Shown here: in pieces, positions 52,820 through 60,890 of the stretch
Position numbering within the stretch: the stretch's first letter is position 1
Layout of the letters: every line of letters begins with the position of its first letter
NCBI GenBank assembly: GCA_045540335.1
Contig: JAZQHC010000018.1
Span: forward strand, 1-64,000
From: RGIG7213 sp045540335
Lineage (GTDB): Bacteria > Bacillota > Clostridia > Oscillospirales > CAG-272
Reading direction: 5' to 3'
DNA length: 64,000 nt
Position numbers and translations under genes: made by a program
The notes under the pieces: generated by a model
What the model was told of the DNA's origin: nothing
Databases searched by the model: none
Seen by the model: only the letters and a program-made list of their open reading frames with translations

Positions 52820-53353
52820 TTATTCGTAAAAACTACGGTTACTTATCAATTTTTCTTTTTTCTTTTTTAAACGCGAATTCCCCATCCAGCCCAACAAAGA
52901 AATTGCAATATTGAAAATACCTGCCAGGTTGATAGGTTCTTTAGAGGATATATAAATTAAAATATTCGCTACGCCGATAAGAAGATTAGCCAACGAAACA
53001 ATATCTACGAATTTTATTATTCTTTCAAGATGCTTTATACGCGATTCGTTGTCGGAATATAATTGAAATTCGCCGTTTTCCTTTTTCTTTTTAATATATA
53101 TCCAATTTTTAACACACCCAATATATTCCGCGCCTGTTTCTTCTAAAAAGGCAATATATTCTTTTCCTTTTTCGGTGTTTATTCCTTTTTCGGGAAATTC
53201 AAGCCTTACGGTATATTCGTCATCTGTTTTCGTAAAATCATAACGGCAAAAACCAACACTTGAAAGTACAAGACCCTGCCGCGCCATTTCGTTAAGCCAC
53301 TGTTCTTCTTTTTCAAAATTCCATACCCAAAACAGTTTACGTACGCGCTTCAT
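52820..53353 (-). CDS. DUF2812 membrane protein
   Basis: This is a 177-aa protein. The first ~110 residues are a soluble domain with WNFEKEEQWLNEMARQGLVL and LEETGAEYIGCVKNWIYIKK, the DUF2812 pattern. Two TM segments follow (IVSLANLLIGVANILIYISS and LAGIFNIAISLLGWMGN), then a basic tail. DUF2812 proteins are commonly encoded directly after a PadR regulator, as here with a 17 bp overlap. It may modulate the PadR protein or sense a membrane signal. The role is not established. Confidence 0.85.
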   Translation of the reverse strand: MKRVRKLFWVWNFEKEEQWLNEMARQGLVLSSVGFCRYDFTKTDDEYTVRLEFPEKGINTEKGKEYIAFLEETGAEYIGCVKNWIYIKKKKENGEFQLYSDNESRIKHLERIIKFVDIVSLANLLIGVANILIYISSKEPINLAGIFNIAISLLGWMGNSRLKKKKEKLISNRSFYE

Positions 53354-53666
53354 GATTTTCCCCCTTTAAAATATTTTCACCGTTTTCTACAAGCTCGTGT
53401 AATCGGCTTAATTCATTTGTGGCCGCTTTTACACCCTCTTCGGTTATGATGTATTCTTTTTTTCGGTTTTCTGCTTGATTGCTTAAAGCGCTGATCCAAC
53501 CTTTTTCCAAAAGCGTTGTTATTGCGCCGTACAATGTACCTGCGGCAAGCTTTACCCTTCCGTTAGAAAGCGATTCTACGTTTTGCATTATGCCGTAACC
53601 GTGCCGTGGCTCGGTAAGTGAAAGCAAAATGTAAAAAACTGCCTCCGTTAAAACTATGTTTACCAT
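53337..53666 (-). CDS. PadR-family transcriptional regulator
   Basis: This 109-aa regulator has the winged-helix PadR plan: LTEAVFYILLSLTEPRHGYG, IMQNVESLSNGRVKLAAGTL and YGAITTLLEKGWI. A short C-terminal dimerisation helix follows. It is the first gene of a four-gene operon with DUF2812 and the ABC exporter. PadR repressors typically bind their own promoter and are released by a drug or metabolite. The promoter region contains several CGATATAT repeats that fit such autoregulation. Confidence 0.92.
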   Translation of the reverse strand: MVNIVLTEAVFYILLSLTEPRHGYGIMQNVESLSNGRVKLAAGTLYGAITTLLEKGWISALSNQAENRKKEYIITEEGVKAATNELSRLHELVENGENILKGENHEART

Positions 53667-53684
53667 ATTTCCTCCTATCGTCGA

Positions 53685-53752
53685 TCGATATAACGGTGTG
53701 CGATATATCTGTTGACGATATATATTATAACGGCTGCCGATATATTTGTCAA
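53685..53752 (-). promoter_or_regulatory. PadR promoter with repeated CGATATAT operator-like motifs
   Basis: On the minus strand TTGACA (53752-53747), 17 bases, TATAAT (53729-53724). CGATATA appears four times on the plus strand: about 53690, 53700, 53717 and 53738. The copies overlap the -10, the spacer and the transcript start, which is a likely PadR operator. Confidence 0.7.
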
Positions 53753-53777
53753 TACCTTTTTGAAACTTTTAAAAAAA

Positions 53778-53803
53778 CCTATCGGCATAAAAGCCGATAG
53801 GCA
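53778..53803. terminator. Terminator of mntP
   Basis: CCTATCGGC (53778-53786) pairs with GCCGATAGG (53793-53801). On the minus strand it is followed by TTTTTTTAA. Confidence 0.8.
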
Positions 53804-53807
53804 AATG

Positions 53808-54392
53808 TTATATAATACCGGAAATAAATATTTCAATTCCTATAAAAATCAATATTGCACCGCCTAAAACAGAAGCCTTGTCAGACAGCCCTGTTCCAAA
53901 CCGTTTTCCAAGTGCAACGCCCGTTACGCATATTAAAAACGTAACTGCTGCTATAACTGCACCGCAAATAAGTGCTTTTGTAAGATCGTATTCGGCAATG
54001 GTAAATCCTACGGACAAAGCGTCGATAGAGGTGGCAACACCTTGTATCATCAAGCCGCCTATACCAACGGCACTTTGTTCTTCGCCGTCTTGCTTTACGC
54101 GCATACCTTCGAGAACCATTTTTCCGCCTATGAATAAAAGCAATATCAATGCTATAAACGGAATACATTTTTCGAATGCCTTAAATTTTTCCGCTATAGT
54201 ATGTACGCATATCCAGCCTAACATAGGCATTAAATATTGAAAAAACGAGAAAACACCGGCAACGCCGCACATTTTTTGCGTTGGCATTTTCGGTTCGTTT
54301 AAACCGTTTGCAAGCGAAACGGAAAATGCATCCATCGCAAGGCCTATGCCCAATAAAATACTATTAAAGAAAAATTGAAAATCCAAACCCAT
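53808..54392 (-). CDS. mntP: Manganese efflux pump MntP
   Basis: This is a 194-aa protein with six TM segments. The two signature metal-site segments are present: GLAMDAFSVSLANGL near residue 17 and QGVATSIDALSVGFTIAEYD in the second half, both with D-A-(F/L)-S-V. This matches MntP, which exports Mn2+. Its leader carries a hairpin but I do not see a full yybP-ykoY riboswitch. It is transcribed alone with its own promoter and terminator. Confidence 0.93.
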   Translation of the reverse strand: MGLDFQFFFNSILLGIGLAMDAFSVSLANGLNEPKMPTQKMCGVAGVFSFFQYLMPMLGWICVHTIAEKFKAFEKCIPFIALILLLFIGGKMVLEGMRVKQDGEEQSAVGIGGLMIQGVATSIDALSVGFTIAEYDLTKALICGAVIAAVTFLICVTGVALGKRFGTGLSDKASVLGGAILIFIGIEIFISGII

Positions 54393-54418
54393 TTATTTCA
54401 CCATATCATTAAGTTAAA

Positions 54419-54445
54419 AGCCGAGCATGGTGTTCATACTCGGAC
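54419..54445 (-). promoter_or_regulatory. Leader hairpin of mntP
   Basis: CCGAGCATG near 54421 pairs with the CATACTCGG that ends near 54443 (one G-T pair). It lies between the promoter and the start codon. It is followed by CTTTT on the minus strand and could be a weak attenuator. Confidence 0.5.
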
Positions 54446-54462
54446 AAATCACATTTCACATT

Positions 54463-54490
54463 ATTATACCATATGAAAATGATATGTCAA
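54463..54490 (-). promoter_or_regulatory. SigmaA promoter of mntP
   Basis: On the minus strand TTGACA (54490-54485), 16 bases, TATAAT (54468-54463). The spacer contains CATATCATTTTCATATG, a partial palindrome that could bind a metal regulator. Confidence 0.7.
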
Positions 54491-54530
54491 GTAGAATTTT
54501 GTTAAGTAAGCATATCATATAAAATTTACA

Positions 54531-54554
54531 AAGCACCCCTTGCAAGAGGTGCTT
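54531..54554 (-). terminator. Hairpin after spoIVB
   Basis: AAGCACC (54531-54537) pairs with GGTGCTT (54548-54554); on the minus strand a T-rich stretch follows after a few bases. Confidence 0.55.
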
Positions 54555-54560
54555 GTATCC

Positions 54561-55769
54561 TTATGATGCTTTTTGTAAACGCGCTTCGTTTAAGCTGCTG
54601 CTCGCAGAAAGCATATTTTCTATAAATATGCCGTAGCCCTTGGTTGGGTCGTTTATCAATACGTGCGTTACTGCCCCTGCAAGCTTTCCGTTTTGTATTA
54701 TCGGAGAACCTGACATACCTTGAACTATTCCGCCTGTTTTATCTATCAAACGTTCGTCTGTTACTTTGATTACAAAATTTTTGTTTACGCTTTCTTTATC
54801 AATTATTCTGACTATTTCAATGTCGTAAACCTGCGGGGCGTTTTCGTCGGTGGTGCATATTATCTGTGCGGGCCCTTCGAAGATCTCATCTTTTAAGCTG
54901 ATGGGCAAGGGGGGATTGCACTCATTTGGAATTTTATCAAACCTTCCGAAAACACCGCATACTGTGTTTTTTCTTAAAATACCCGTTTCCGCACTTGAAA
55001 AAAATCCGCGAAGCTCGCCGGGCGTTCCCGATTTGCCTTTAGTTATTCCGCTGATGGTAACGTTACAAACATTGCCCGCTTTAAAGGGCATTAAAACGCC
55101 TGTGTCTGTATCGCATACGCCGTGTCCCAATCCGCCGAATTCGCCGCTTTGAGGAACAATATAGGTAACTGTGCCGATTCCTGCTGTGCTGTCCTTTACC
55201 AATAATCCTGCTTTATAACGGCCTTCCGTTTTTTCAAATACAGGGGTTATTTTTGCCGTAATATTTTTGCCGTTTCTTATTAACGTTACGGTAAGCTCTT
55301 TGCCGTCGGAATTTTCTACGGCATAGGTGAATTCTTCATTTGAGTTTATCTTTTTTCCGTTAACTTCTGTTATTATATCCCGTAATTTAATTCCGCCGTT
55401 TTCTGCAGGTGCAAACGTTCCTTCGTCGGTCGTTACATCTGCTATGCCTACTACCAGAACGCCGTCTGTGGTGAACTTTACGCCAAAAGGCATACCGCCG
55501 GGTATTAAGCGGATGTCGTCATACACCGAAAGGGAAACGTTTTTAAAATCAACCCCGAATACGGATATTTTAGCTTTGTGATTGCCGGGTTCATCGCTTG
55601 TTCGGTCAATGGCGGAAAATGAAGGTATGTCGATATCTTCACCTGCAAAAACGGATATGCTGTTATCTATAGATCTATCCACAATACCCGTAGCGGCGCA
55701 AAAACAAGCAAGCAAGGAAAAGAAAACAGCGAAAAGCCTTTTACTGCCGATGCGGTTTTTGTTATTCAT
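54561..55769 (-). CDS. spoIVB: SpoIVB peptidase
   Basis: This 402-aa exported serine peptidase of endospore formation cleaves SpoIVFA, activating sigma-K. There is an N-terminal signal anchor (RLFAVFFSLLACFCAATGIV) and a PDZ domain (~110-190, GIKLRDIITEVNGKKINSNE). The peptidase domain has GHGVCDTDTG, which holds the catalytic His, and QGMSGSPIIQNGKLAGAVTH, which holds the catalytic Ser. Length fits the family. It implies a sporulating lineage. I could not define its sporulation promoter by eye. It is flanked by mntP and by the divergent PfkB-like gene. Confidence 0.93.
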   Translation of the reverse strand: MNNKNRIGSKRLFAVFFSLLACFCAATGIVDRSIDNSISVFAGEDIDIPSFSAIDRTSDEPGNHKAKISVFGVDFKNVSLSVYDDIRLIPGGMPFGVKFTTDGVLVVGIADVTTDEGTFAPAENGGIKLRDIITEVNGKKINSNEEFTYAVENSDGKELTVTLIRNGKNITAKITPVFEKTEGRYKAGLLVKDSTAGIGTVTYIVPQSGEFGGLGHGVCDTDTGVLMPFKAGNVCNVTISGITKGKSGTPGELRGFFSSAETGILRKNTVCGVFGRFDKIPNECNPPLPISLKDEIFEGPAQIICTTDENAPQVYDIEIVRIIDKESVNKNFVIKVTDERLIDKTGGIVQGMSGSPIIQNGKLAGAVTHVLINDPTKGYGIFIENMLSASSSLNEARLQKAS

Positions 55770-55984
55770 TATTTATAAAACCAAGCCTTTCTTGAATATC
55801 TTAAAAATATTTTCTTTAGCTTATTATTGCCATGTGCAAAAAAATAATTCTTTACTGCTGCTGATTGCAGCAATATTAGTTTTGTTTTTTTTTCGCATAT
55901 TATCCTATGAAAAAATTTATCTAAAATCCAGTAATTTTATATTGTAAAAAAATGATTTAAAAAACCAAAACATCGAAAAAAATA

Positions 55985-56013
55985 TTTACAAAAGCCGACG
56001 AATGTGGTATAAT
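55985..56013 (+). promoter_or_regulatory. SigmaA promoter of the PfkB-like gene
   Basis: TTTACA (55985-55990), 17 bases, TATAAT (56008-56013). Confidence 0.75.
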
Positions 56014-56048
56014 AATGCAAATAATCGGAATTGAGAGGGGATAAGTGC

Positions 56049-56984
56049 ATGCACAGAATCTTAACGGTAAGCGGTGTATATATGTGCTTAAGGGCACAGG
56101 TTGGCACGTTGCCTTTAAAATCACGGGAAAGAACGGGCGAAAGCTTTGATTTTTTACCCGGTGGAAGGGGTGTTGTAACCTCTGCGGCTTTCTCTGCCCT
56201 TGGTGCGGACAGTATCTTGTGTGCCAAAACAGCCAACGATGCAAACGGAAAAATATTGTCAGATTTCTTTTCTGCGGCTAATATTTCGTGCAGATACGCC
56301 TCGAAAGCGAAGAAGGATAAAACCGGGTATCAAATAACCCTTTTCGAAAGCGATAATTCGTGGCGCACAATTAAATTCCCCGGTGCAAATACCGCCTTGG
56401 ATACGGACGATGTGGAATATGCGTTTACCTGCATGCCTGACGCTGTGTTTTTACAGCGTGAAATACCTGATAAGGTGATGGTTGACGTGTGCAGGATAGC
56501 ACACGAAAAGGGAATACCGATATTTTATCAGCCGTGTACGCAAAGGGGCGATTTTTCGCCGTCTTCGCTGGGCGAATTGGAAATGTTTATTCTCGATTCA
56601 TCAGAGGTCTATTCTTATTGCGGCATAGAAATGCGCGAGCTTGAAAAGTGTCTTCAAGCGTGCATTGCACTTTCTTCCCGCGTGATGGCAAAATATTACG
56701 TGATACGCTTGGGCGATGAACGGGGCACGTTTATTTACGACGGCAAGTATCACAGCATCGTACAGCCGTACAGCACTACATCGTTTGATATAGGCGGTGC
56801 TTTTGAAATTTTCGGTGCTGCCACGGTTTGTGAATATCTTAAAACGCAGAACTTCCGCAAAAGCGTTGCGTACGGCAATGTTGCATATGCAATATCTGCA
56901 TCGCGAATGGGTGATGTTGATTCTATCCCCACGGCTAATGAAATTGAAGATTATATAAAAGCGAATGATTTGGAACTCGGTTAA
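56049..56984 (+). CDS. PfkB-family carbohydrate kinase-like protein with altered active-site motif
   Basis: This is a 311-aa protein; the ATG at 56049 is used, with GAGGGG upstream. The ribokinase-fold start (RILTVSGVYMCLRAQVGTLP), the PGGRGVVTSAAFSALGADSI motif and the substrate-lid region are typical of PfkB sugar/nucleoside kinases. The C-terminal signature, normally D-T-x-G-A-G-D-x-F, reads FDIGGAFEIFGAATVCEYL. The glycines are partly kept but the catalytic Asp position is Glu and the preceding Gly is Phe. It may be a poor or inactive kinase, or one with a different mechanism. It is monocistronic upstream of guaB. Confidence 0.75.
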   Translation: MHRILTVSGVYMCLRAQVGTLPLKSRERTGESFDFLPGGRGVVTSAAFSALGADSILCAKTANDANGKILSDFFSAANISCRYASKAKKDKTGYQITLFESDNSWRTIKFPGANTALDTDDVEYAFTCMPDAVFLQREIPDKVMVDVCRIAHEKGIPIFYQPCTQRGDFSPSSLGELEMFILDSSEVYSYCGIEMRELEKCLQACIALSSRVMAKYYVIRLGDERGTFIYDGKYHSIVQPYSTTSFDIGGAFEIFGAATVCEYLKTQNFRKSVAYGNVAYAISASRMGDVDSIPTANEIEDYIKANDLELG

Positions 56985-57011
56985 TATTTTGTAAATTTAG
57001 TTAAACCACCG

Positions 57012-57040
57012 TTGACAATGGGTGAGGTTGTAATTATAAT
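57012..57040 (+). promoter_or_regulatory. SigmaA promoter of guaB
   Basis: TTGACA (57012-57017), 17 bases, TATAAT (57035-57040). A leader hairpin CCGAATGC / GTATTCGG follows near 57071-57099; it is not a purine riboswitch. Confidence 0.8.
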
Positions 57041-57137
57041 TTATATTTAATAAAATCAGGCAACGATTTCCGAATGCTAACCGACCAAGGTATTCGGTTT
57101 GTCGAAATTCAATTTGTGTCGGAGAATGAGGTGTGGA

Positions 57138-58613
57138 ATGTTTAACTGTAACGAAAAAGAAAAATTTGTAAAAGAAGGTCTTACTTTTGATGACGTGTTG
57201 CTTATACCGGCGAAAAGTGATATCCTTCCTGCCGATATCAATCTCGGCACAAGACTTACGAAGAAGATCTCACTCAACATCCCATTGATGAGTGCTGCCA
57301 TGGATACCGTAACAGAATCCGGCTTGGCTATTGCTATGGCGCGTGAGGGCGGCATCGGCGTTATCCACAAAAATATGCCGATAGATTTGCAGGCAGATGA
57401 AGTTCAACGTGTTAAACGCTCTGAAAACGGTGTAATAACAGATCCGTTTTTCCTCAGTGCAGACAATTTTGTTTACGAAGCCGACGCTTTGATGAAAAAA
57501 TACCGCATATCAGGCGTTCCGATATGTGATGAAGATAAAAAGCTTATCGGTATCATCACCAACAGAGATATGCGTTTTTTAGTAGATCATAACGTGAAGA
57601 TCAAAGACGTTATGACGAAAGAAAATCTCGTTACCGCACCTAAAGGCACAACGCTGGCACAAGCGCAGGAAATACTTCGCCGCCACAAAATAGAAAAGCT
57701 TCCCATAGTAGATGAAAGCGGAAGGCTTTCAGGACTTATTACGATAAAGGATATTGAAAAAGCACAAAAATATCCTCATTCCGCGAAGGATTCAACGGGC
57801 AGGCTTCTTGTCGGTGCGGCAATAGGCGTAACGGCAGACGTTCTTGTTCGTGCGGAAAAGCTTATCACGGCAGGGGCAGACGTTCTTGTGCTTGATTCTG
57901 CACACGGCCATTCTGCAGGAATAATGAGTTGCGTTGAAAAAATCAAAAACGCATTCCCCGAATGTCAGTTGATTGCAGGTAATATCGCTACGGCAGAAGC
58001 TGCACACGATCTTATATCTGCAGGTGCAGACGCCGTAAAGGTAGGTATCGGCCCGGGATCTATCTGTACTACGCGTATTATCGCAGGTATCGGCGTTCCT
58101 CAGGTTACTGCTATTTACGACGTTGCGTGCGAAGCAGATAAATACGGTATTCCGGTTATCGCAGACGGTGGTATCAAATACAGCGGCGACTGTGTAAAAT
58201 CCATCGCGGCAGGCGCAGAGGTGGTTATGATAGGTTCGTTGTTTGCAGGCTGTGAAGAAAGCCCCGGCGACTGCGAAATATTCCAAGGCAGGCGCTTTAA
58301 GGTTTACAGAGGCATGGGTTCTTTGGCAGCAATGGAAAAAGGCTCTAAAGACAGATACTTCCAGGAAGGAAATAAAAAACTCGTTCCCGAAGGTGTTGAA
58401 GGGCGCGTTCCCTTTAAAGGTCCGTTGTCTGATACTGTGTATCAGTTGGTTGGCGGCTTGCGTTCCGGTATGGGATATTGCGGCGCACACACGGTTGCGG
58501 AATTACGCGAAAACGGCAGATTTGTAAGAATCACCGGTGCAGGCTTGCGCGAATCGCACCCCCATGATATCAGTATCACGAAGGAAGCACCCAACTACAG
58601 CATGCAAGGCTGA
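57138..58613 (+). CDS. guaB: IMP dehydrogenase
   Basis: This 491-aa enzyme oxidises IMP to XMP with NAD+, the first committed step of GMP synthesis. I choose the ATG at 57138 with GAGGTG upstream, giving MFNCNEKEKFVKEGLTFDDV. Seen: PLMSAAMDTVTES; two CBS domains (~95-210, with ISGVPICDEDKKLIGIITNR and IEKLPIVDESGRLSGLITIK); the catalytic loop GIGPGSICTTRII; and YRGMGSLAAM of the flap. Full length. Confidence 0.96.
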   Translation: MFNCNEKEKFVKEGLTFDDVLLIPAKSDILPADINLGTRLTKKISLNIPLMSAAMDTVTESGLAIAMAREGGIGVIHKNMPIDLQADEVQRVKRSENGVITDPFFLSADNFVYEADALMKKYRISGVPICDEDKKLIGIITNRDMRFLVDHNVKIKDVMTKENLVTAPKGTTLAQAQEILRRHKIEKLPIVDESGRLSGLITIKDIEKAQKYPHSAKDSTGRLLVGAAIGVTADVLVRAEKLITAGADVLVLDSAHGHSAGIMSCVEKIKNAFPECQLIAGNIATAEAAHDLISAGADAVKVGIGPGSICTTRIIAGIGVPQVTAIYDVACEADKYGIPVIADGGIKYSGDCVKSIAAGAEVVMIGSLFAGCEESPGDCEIFQGRRFKVYRGMGSLAAMEKGSKDRYFQEGNKKLVPEGVEGRVPFKGPLSDTVYQLVGGLRSGMGYCGAHTVAELRENGRFVRITGAGLRESHPHDISITKEAPNYSMQG

Positions 58614-58648
58614 TGCGTTTTTAAAGGTTATATTTAATGTAATAAAAT

Positions 58649-58688
58649 CAACGGTTTGCGGGTTGGATTTCAGTTTCGCAAACCGTTG
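58649..58688 (+). terminator. Hairpin between guaB and the nucleotidyltransferase gene
   Basis: CAACGGTTTGCG (58649-58660) pairs with CGCAAACCGTTG (58677-58688). No strong T-run follows, so it may only partly terminate. Confidence 0.55.
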
Positions 58689-58720
58689 TTGCAAATAAAA
58701 AAAGAAAGGCGGTCATAAAA

Positions 58721-59614
58721 ATGACGCTTGTTGTTATGGCAGCGGGAATGGGCTCTCGCTATGGTGGGTTAAAACAGGTTGACCCGATCGGCCCAAACGG
58801 TGAATTCATCGTTGACTACTCTGTTTATGACGCAGTGAAGGCAGGATTCAAGAAAGTAGTATTCGTTATCAAAAAAGAAAATGAAGAGATCTTCAAGGAA
58901 ACTATCGGATCACGCATAAAGGGGATAGAGGTTGCCTATGCATTTCAAGGCGTTAACGACTTGCCTGATGGCTTTACGTGCCCCGAAAGCAGAATAAAGC
59001 CTTGGGGAACGGGCCATGCCGTGCTTTGTGCGAAAGATTGTGTACAGGGTGCGTTTGCGGTTATAAATGCAGACGATTTTTACGGCAGAGAATCTTTTGA
59101 GCTTCTTGCAAAGCATTTGAAAAACGCTGAAGAGGGCGAATATTGTATGGTAGGCTACAATGTGGCTAATACTATTACCGAAAACGGCACTGTTTCAAGA
59201 GGGGTATGCCAAGTTGAAGAAAACCGCCTGGTTGATATAGTTGAAAGAAAAGAGATCAAAACTATTGATGGTGAAATAAAATATCACATCGATGATGGCG
59301 ATTTGTGGTGTGCCTTGCCCGAGGATACGGTAGTTTCTATGAACTGCTGGGGCTTTACAAACGGATTTTTTGACGTGTTGGAAAATGCGTTTGTTGAATT
59401 TTTAAAGAAAAATATAAACGAAGAGAAAAAGGAAATATTCTTGCCCTTCGTCGTTCAAGAACAAATGCAAAAGGGTGCTTGCAATGTAAACGTGTTTACA
59501 ACACCGTCTAAATGGTACGGCGTAACGTATAAAGAAGACAGGCAGTCCGTTGTTGATTCTTTGAAAAATATGACGGCAGACGGTACATATCCCAACGGCC
59601 TTTGGGCAAAATGA
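58721..59614 (+). CDS. Sugar-phosphate nucleotidyltransferase-like protein
   Basis: This 297-aa protein has the Rossmann NTP-transferase start VVMAAGMGSRYGGLKQVDPI (the G-x-G-x-R signature), then AFAVINADDFYG with the metal-binding D-D, and KPWGTGHAVLCA. This is the pattern of NTP_transf_3 enzymes that make NDP-sugars such as UDP- or dTDP-hexoses. The C-terminal half is less conserved and ends TADGTYPNGLWA. AAAGGCGG lies upstream. It is followed 24 bp later by galE, so an activated-hexose role is likely. The nucleotide and sugar are unknown. Confidence 0.85.
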   Translation: MTLVVMAAGMGSRYGGLKQVDPIGPNGEFIVDYSVYDAVKAGFKKVVFVIKKENEEIFKETIGSRIKGIEVAYAFQGVNDLPDGFTCPESRIKPWGTGHAVLCAKDCVQGAFAVINADDFYGRESFELLAKHLKNAEEGEYCMVGYNVANTITENGTVSRGVCQVEENRLVDIVERKEIKTIDGEIKYHIDDGDLWCALPEDTVVSMNCWGFTNGFFDVLENAFVEFLKKNINEEKKEIFLPFVVQEQMQKGACNVNVFTTPSKWYGVTYKEDRQSVVDSLKNMTADGTYPNGLWAK

Positions 59615-59638
59615 TTTTTTAAAGCGAGGTTTTTTAAC

Positions 59639-60652
59639 ATGGCAGTTTTAGTTGCGGGCGGTGCAGGTTTTATCGGTTCGCACACGTGCGTTGAACTTAT
59701 AAATTCCGGCTACGATATTGTTATTGCAGACAATTTTTCAAACAGCAAGCCCGAGGTGCTTAACAGGCTTAAAAAAATTACCGGCAAGGATATTGAATTT
59801 TGCCTTGTGGATCTGTGCGACAGCGAAAAAACAGACGAGCTTTTTGAAAAATATAATATAGATTCTGTTATTCATTTTGCCGGATACAAGGCAGTAGGCG
59901 AAAGCGTTGCCAAGCCTATGATGTATTACGAAAACAATCTTATATCTACGTTCAATATTATAAATTCGATGAAGAAGCACGGCTGCAACAAGCTTGTTTT
60001 TTCGTCTTCTGCTACTGTTTACGGTATTCCGAAAACGGTTCCGATAAACGAAAGCTTTCCTTTGTCGGCAATTAACCCGTACGGGCAAACAAAATTGATG
60101 ATAGAGAATATCTTAAAAGACGTTTGCAATGCAGACGGCGATTTCAGGGTTGCGCTTTTAAGGTATTTTAACCCGATCGGTGCGCATGAAAGCGGCTTGA
60201 TCGGTGAAGATCCGCAAGGAATTCCGAACAACCTTTTGCCGTATATATGCAAGGTTGCAGCGGGCGTTTTGCCGCGCTTGAACGTATATGGTGACGATTA
60301 CCCCACCAAAGACGGAAGCGGCGTAAGAGATTATATTCACGTTGTCGATTTGGCAAAGGGCCATATTTGTGCGCTGAAATACCTTGATAAAAATAAAGGT
60401 GCCACAGCGGTAAATCTGGGCACAGGAAACGGATACAGCGTTTTTGAAGTTGTAAAAGCGTATGAAAAAGCATGCGGCGCAGAGATTCCGTACGTTGTTG
60501 CCGAAAGACGTCCCGGCGATGCCGCAGAATGCTATGCAGACCCTTCGTTGGCTAAAGAATTGTTAGGTTGGTCGGCACAGTACGGCATAGACCGTATGTG
60601 CGAAGACGCCGCACGCTGGCAGAAAATGAACCCCAAGGGTTACGACGTGTGA
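59639..60652 (+). CDS. galE: UDP-glucose 4-epimerase
   Basis: This 337-aa SDR-family enzyme interconverts UDP-glucose and UDP-galactose. Seen: NAD-binding VLVAGGAGFIGSHTCVELIN at the N-terminus; VIHFAGYKAVGESV; the catalytic Ser/Thr region FSSSATVYG; YGQTK, which carries the catalytic Tyr-x-x-x-Lys; and LRYFNPIGAHESGLIGEDP, the GalE signature. AGCGAGG precedes the ATG. It is in tandem with the nucleotidyltransferase gene, so the pair supplies activated hexose for surface glycans or galactose use. Confidence 0.95.
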   Translation: MAVLVAGGAGFIGSHTCVELINSGYDIVIADNFSNSKPEVLNRLKKITGKDIEFCLVDLCDSEKTDELFEKYNIDSVIHFAGYKAVGESVAKPMMYYENNLISTFNIINSMKKHGCNKLVFSSSATVYGIPKTVPINESFPLSAINPYGQTKLMIENILKDVCNADGDFRVALLRYFNPIGAHESGLIGEDPQGIPNNLLPYICKVAAGVLPRLNVYGDDYPTKDGSGVRDYIHVVDLAKGHICALKYLDKNKGATAVNLGTGNGYSVFEVVKAYEKACGAEIPYVVAERRPGDAAECYADPSLAKELLGWSAQYGIDRMCEDAARWQKMNPKGYDV

Positions 60653-60851
60653 GGGGAACAGGTTCTGTTTCCGCATACGCTTGAAGAAAGGCATTTGAAT
60701 TCTTCATTACTGCCTAAAGGGCGTTGCATTACCACGCTGAACCCTAAATCAGGGCAGTATTTTTGCGATATTTCGTATTGTTCGGAATGCTTCGGCTTGC
60801 TATTTTGTATTTCAAATGATTCCGATGTGTTCTTGTTTAAAATCAAAATAA

Positions 60852-60890
60852 ATCACCCCTTGGCGTTATTGTTTGCCAAAGGGGTGATTT
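60852..60890 (-). terminator. Terminator overlapping the 3' end of the TtcA-like gene
   Basis: On the minus strand AATCACCCCTTTGGC (about 60889-60875) pairs with GCCAAGGGGTGATT (ending near 60852), then TATTTTG. The upstream arm is the last coding triplets of the gene. The plus strand also has a T-rich tail. Confidence 0.7.

Noticed and set aside
54400..54460. yybP-ykoY manganese riboswitch before mntP
   Set aside because: Only one simple hairpin fits; the expected two-arm aptamer with conserved loops is not visible.
57060..57137. Purine riboswitch before guaB
   Set aside because: No conserved three-way-junction core; only one short hairpin.
57792..58490. 232-codon minus-strand open frame inside guaB
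   Set aside because: Antisense shadow of a conserved enzyme; Cys/Thr-rich composition without motifs.
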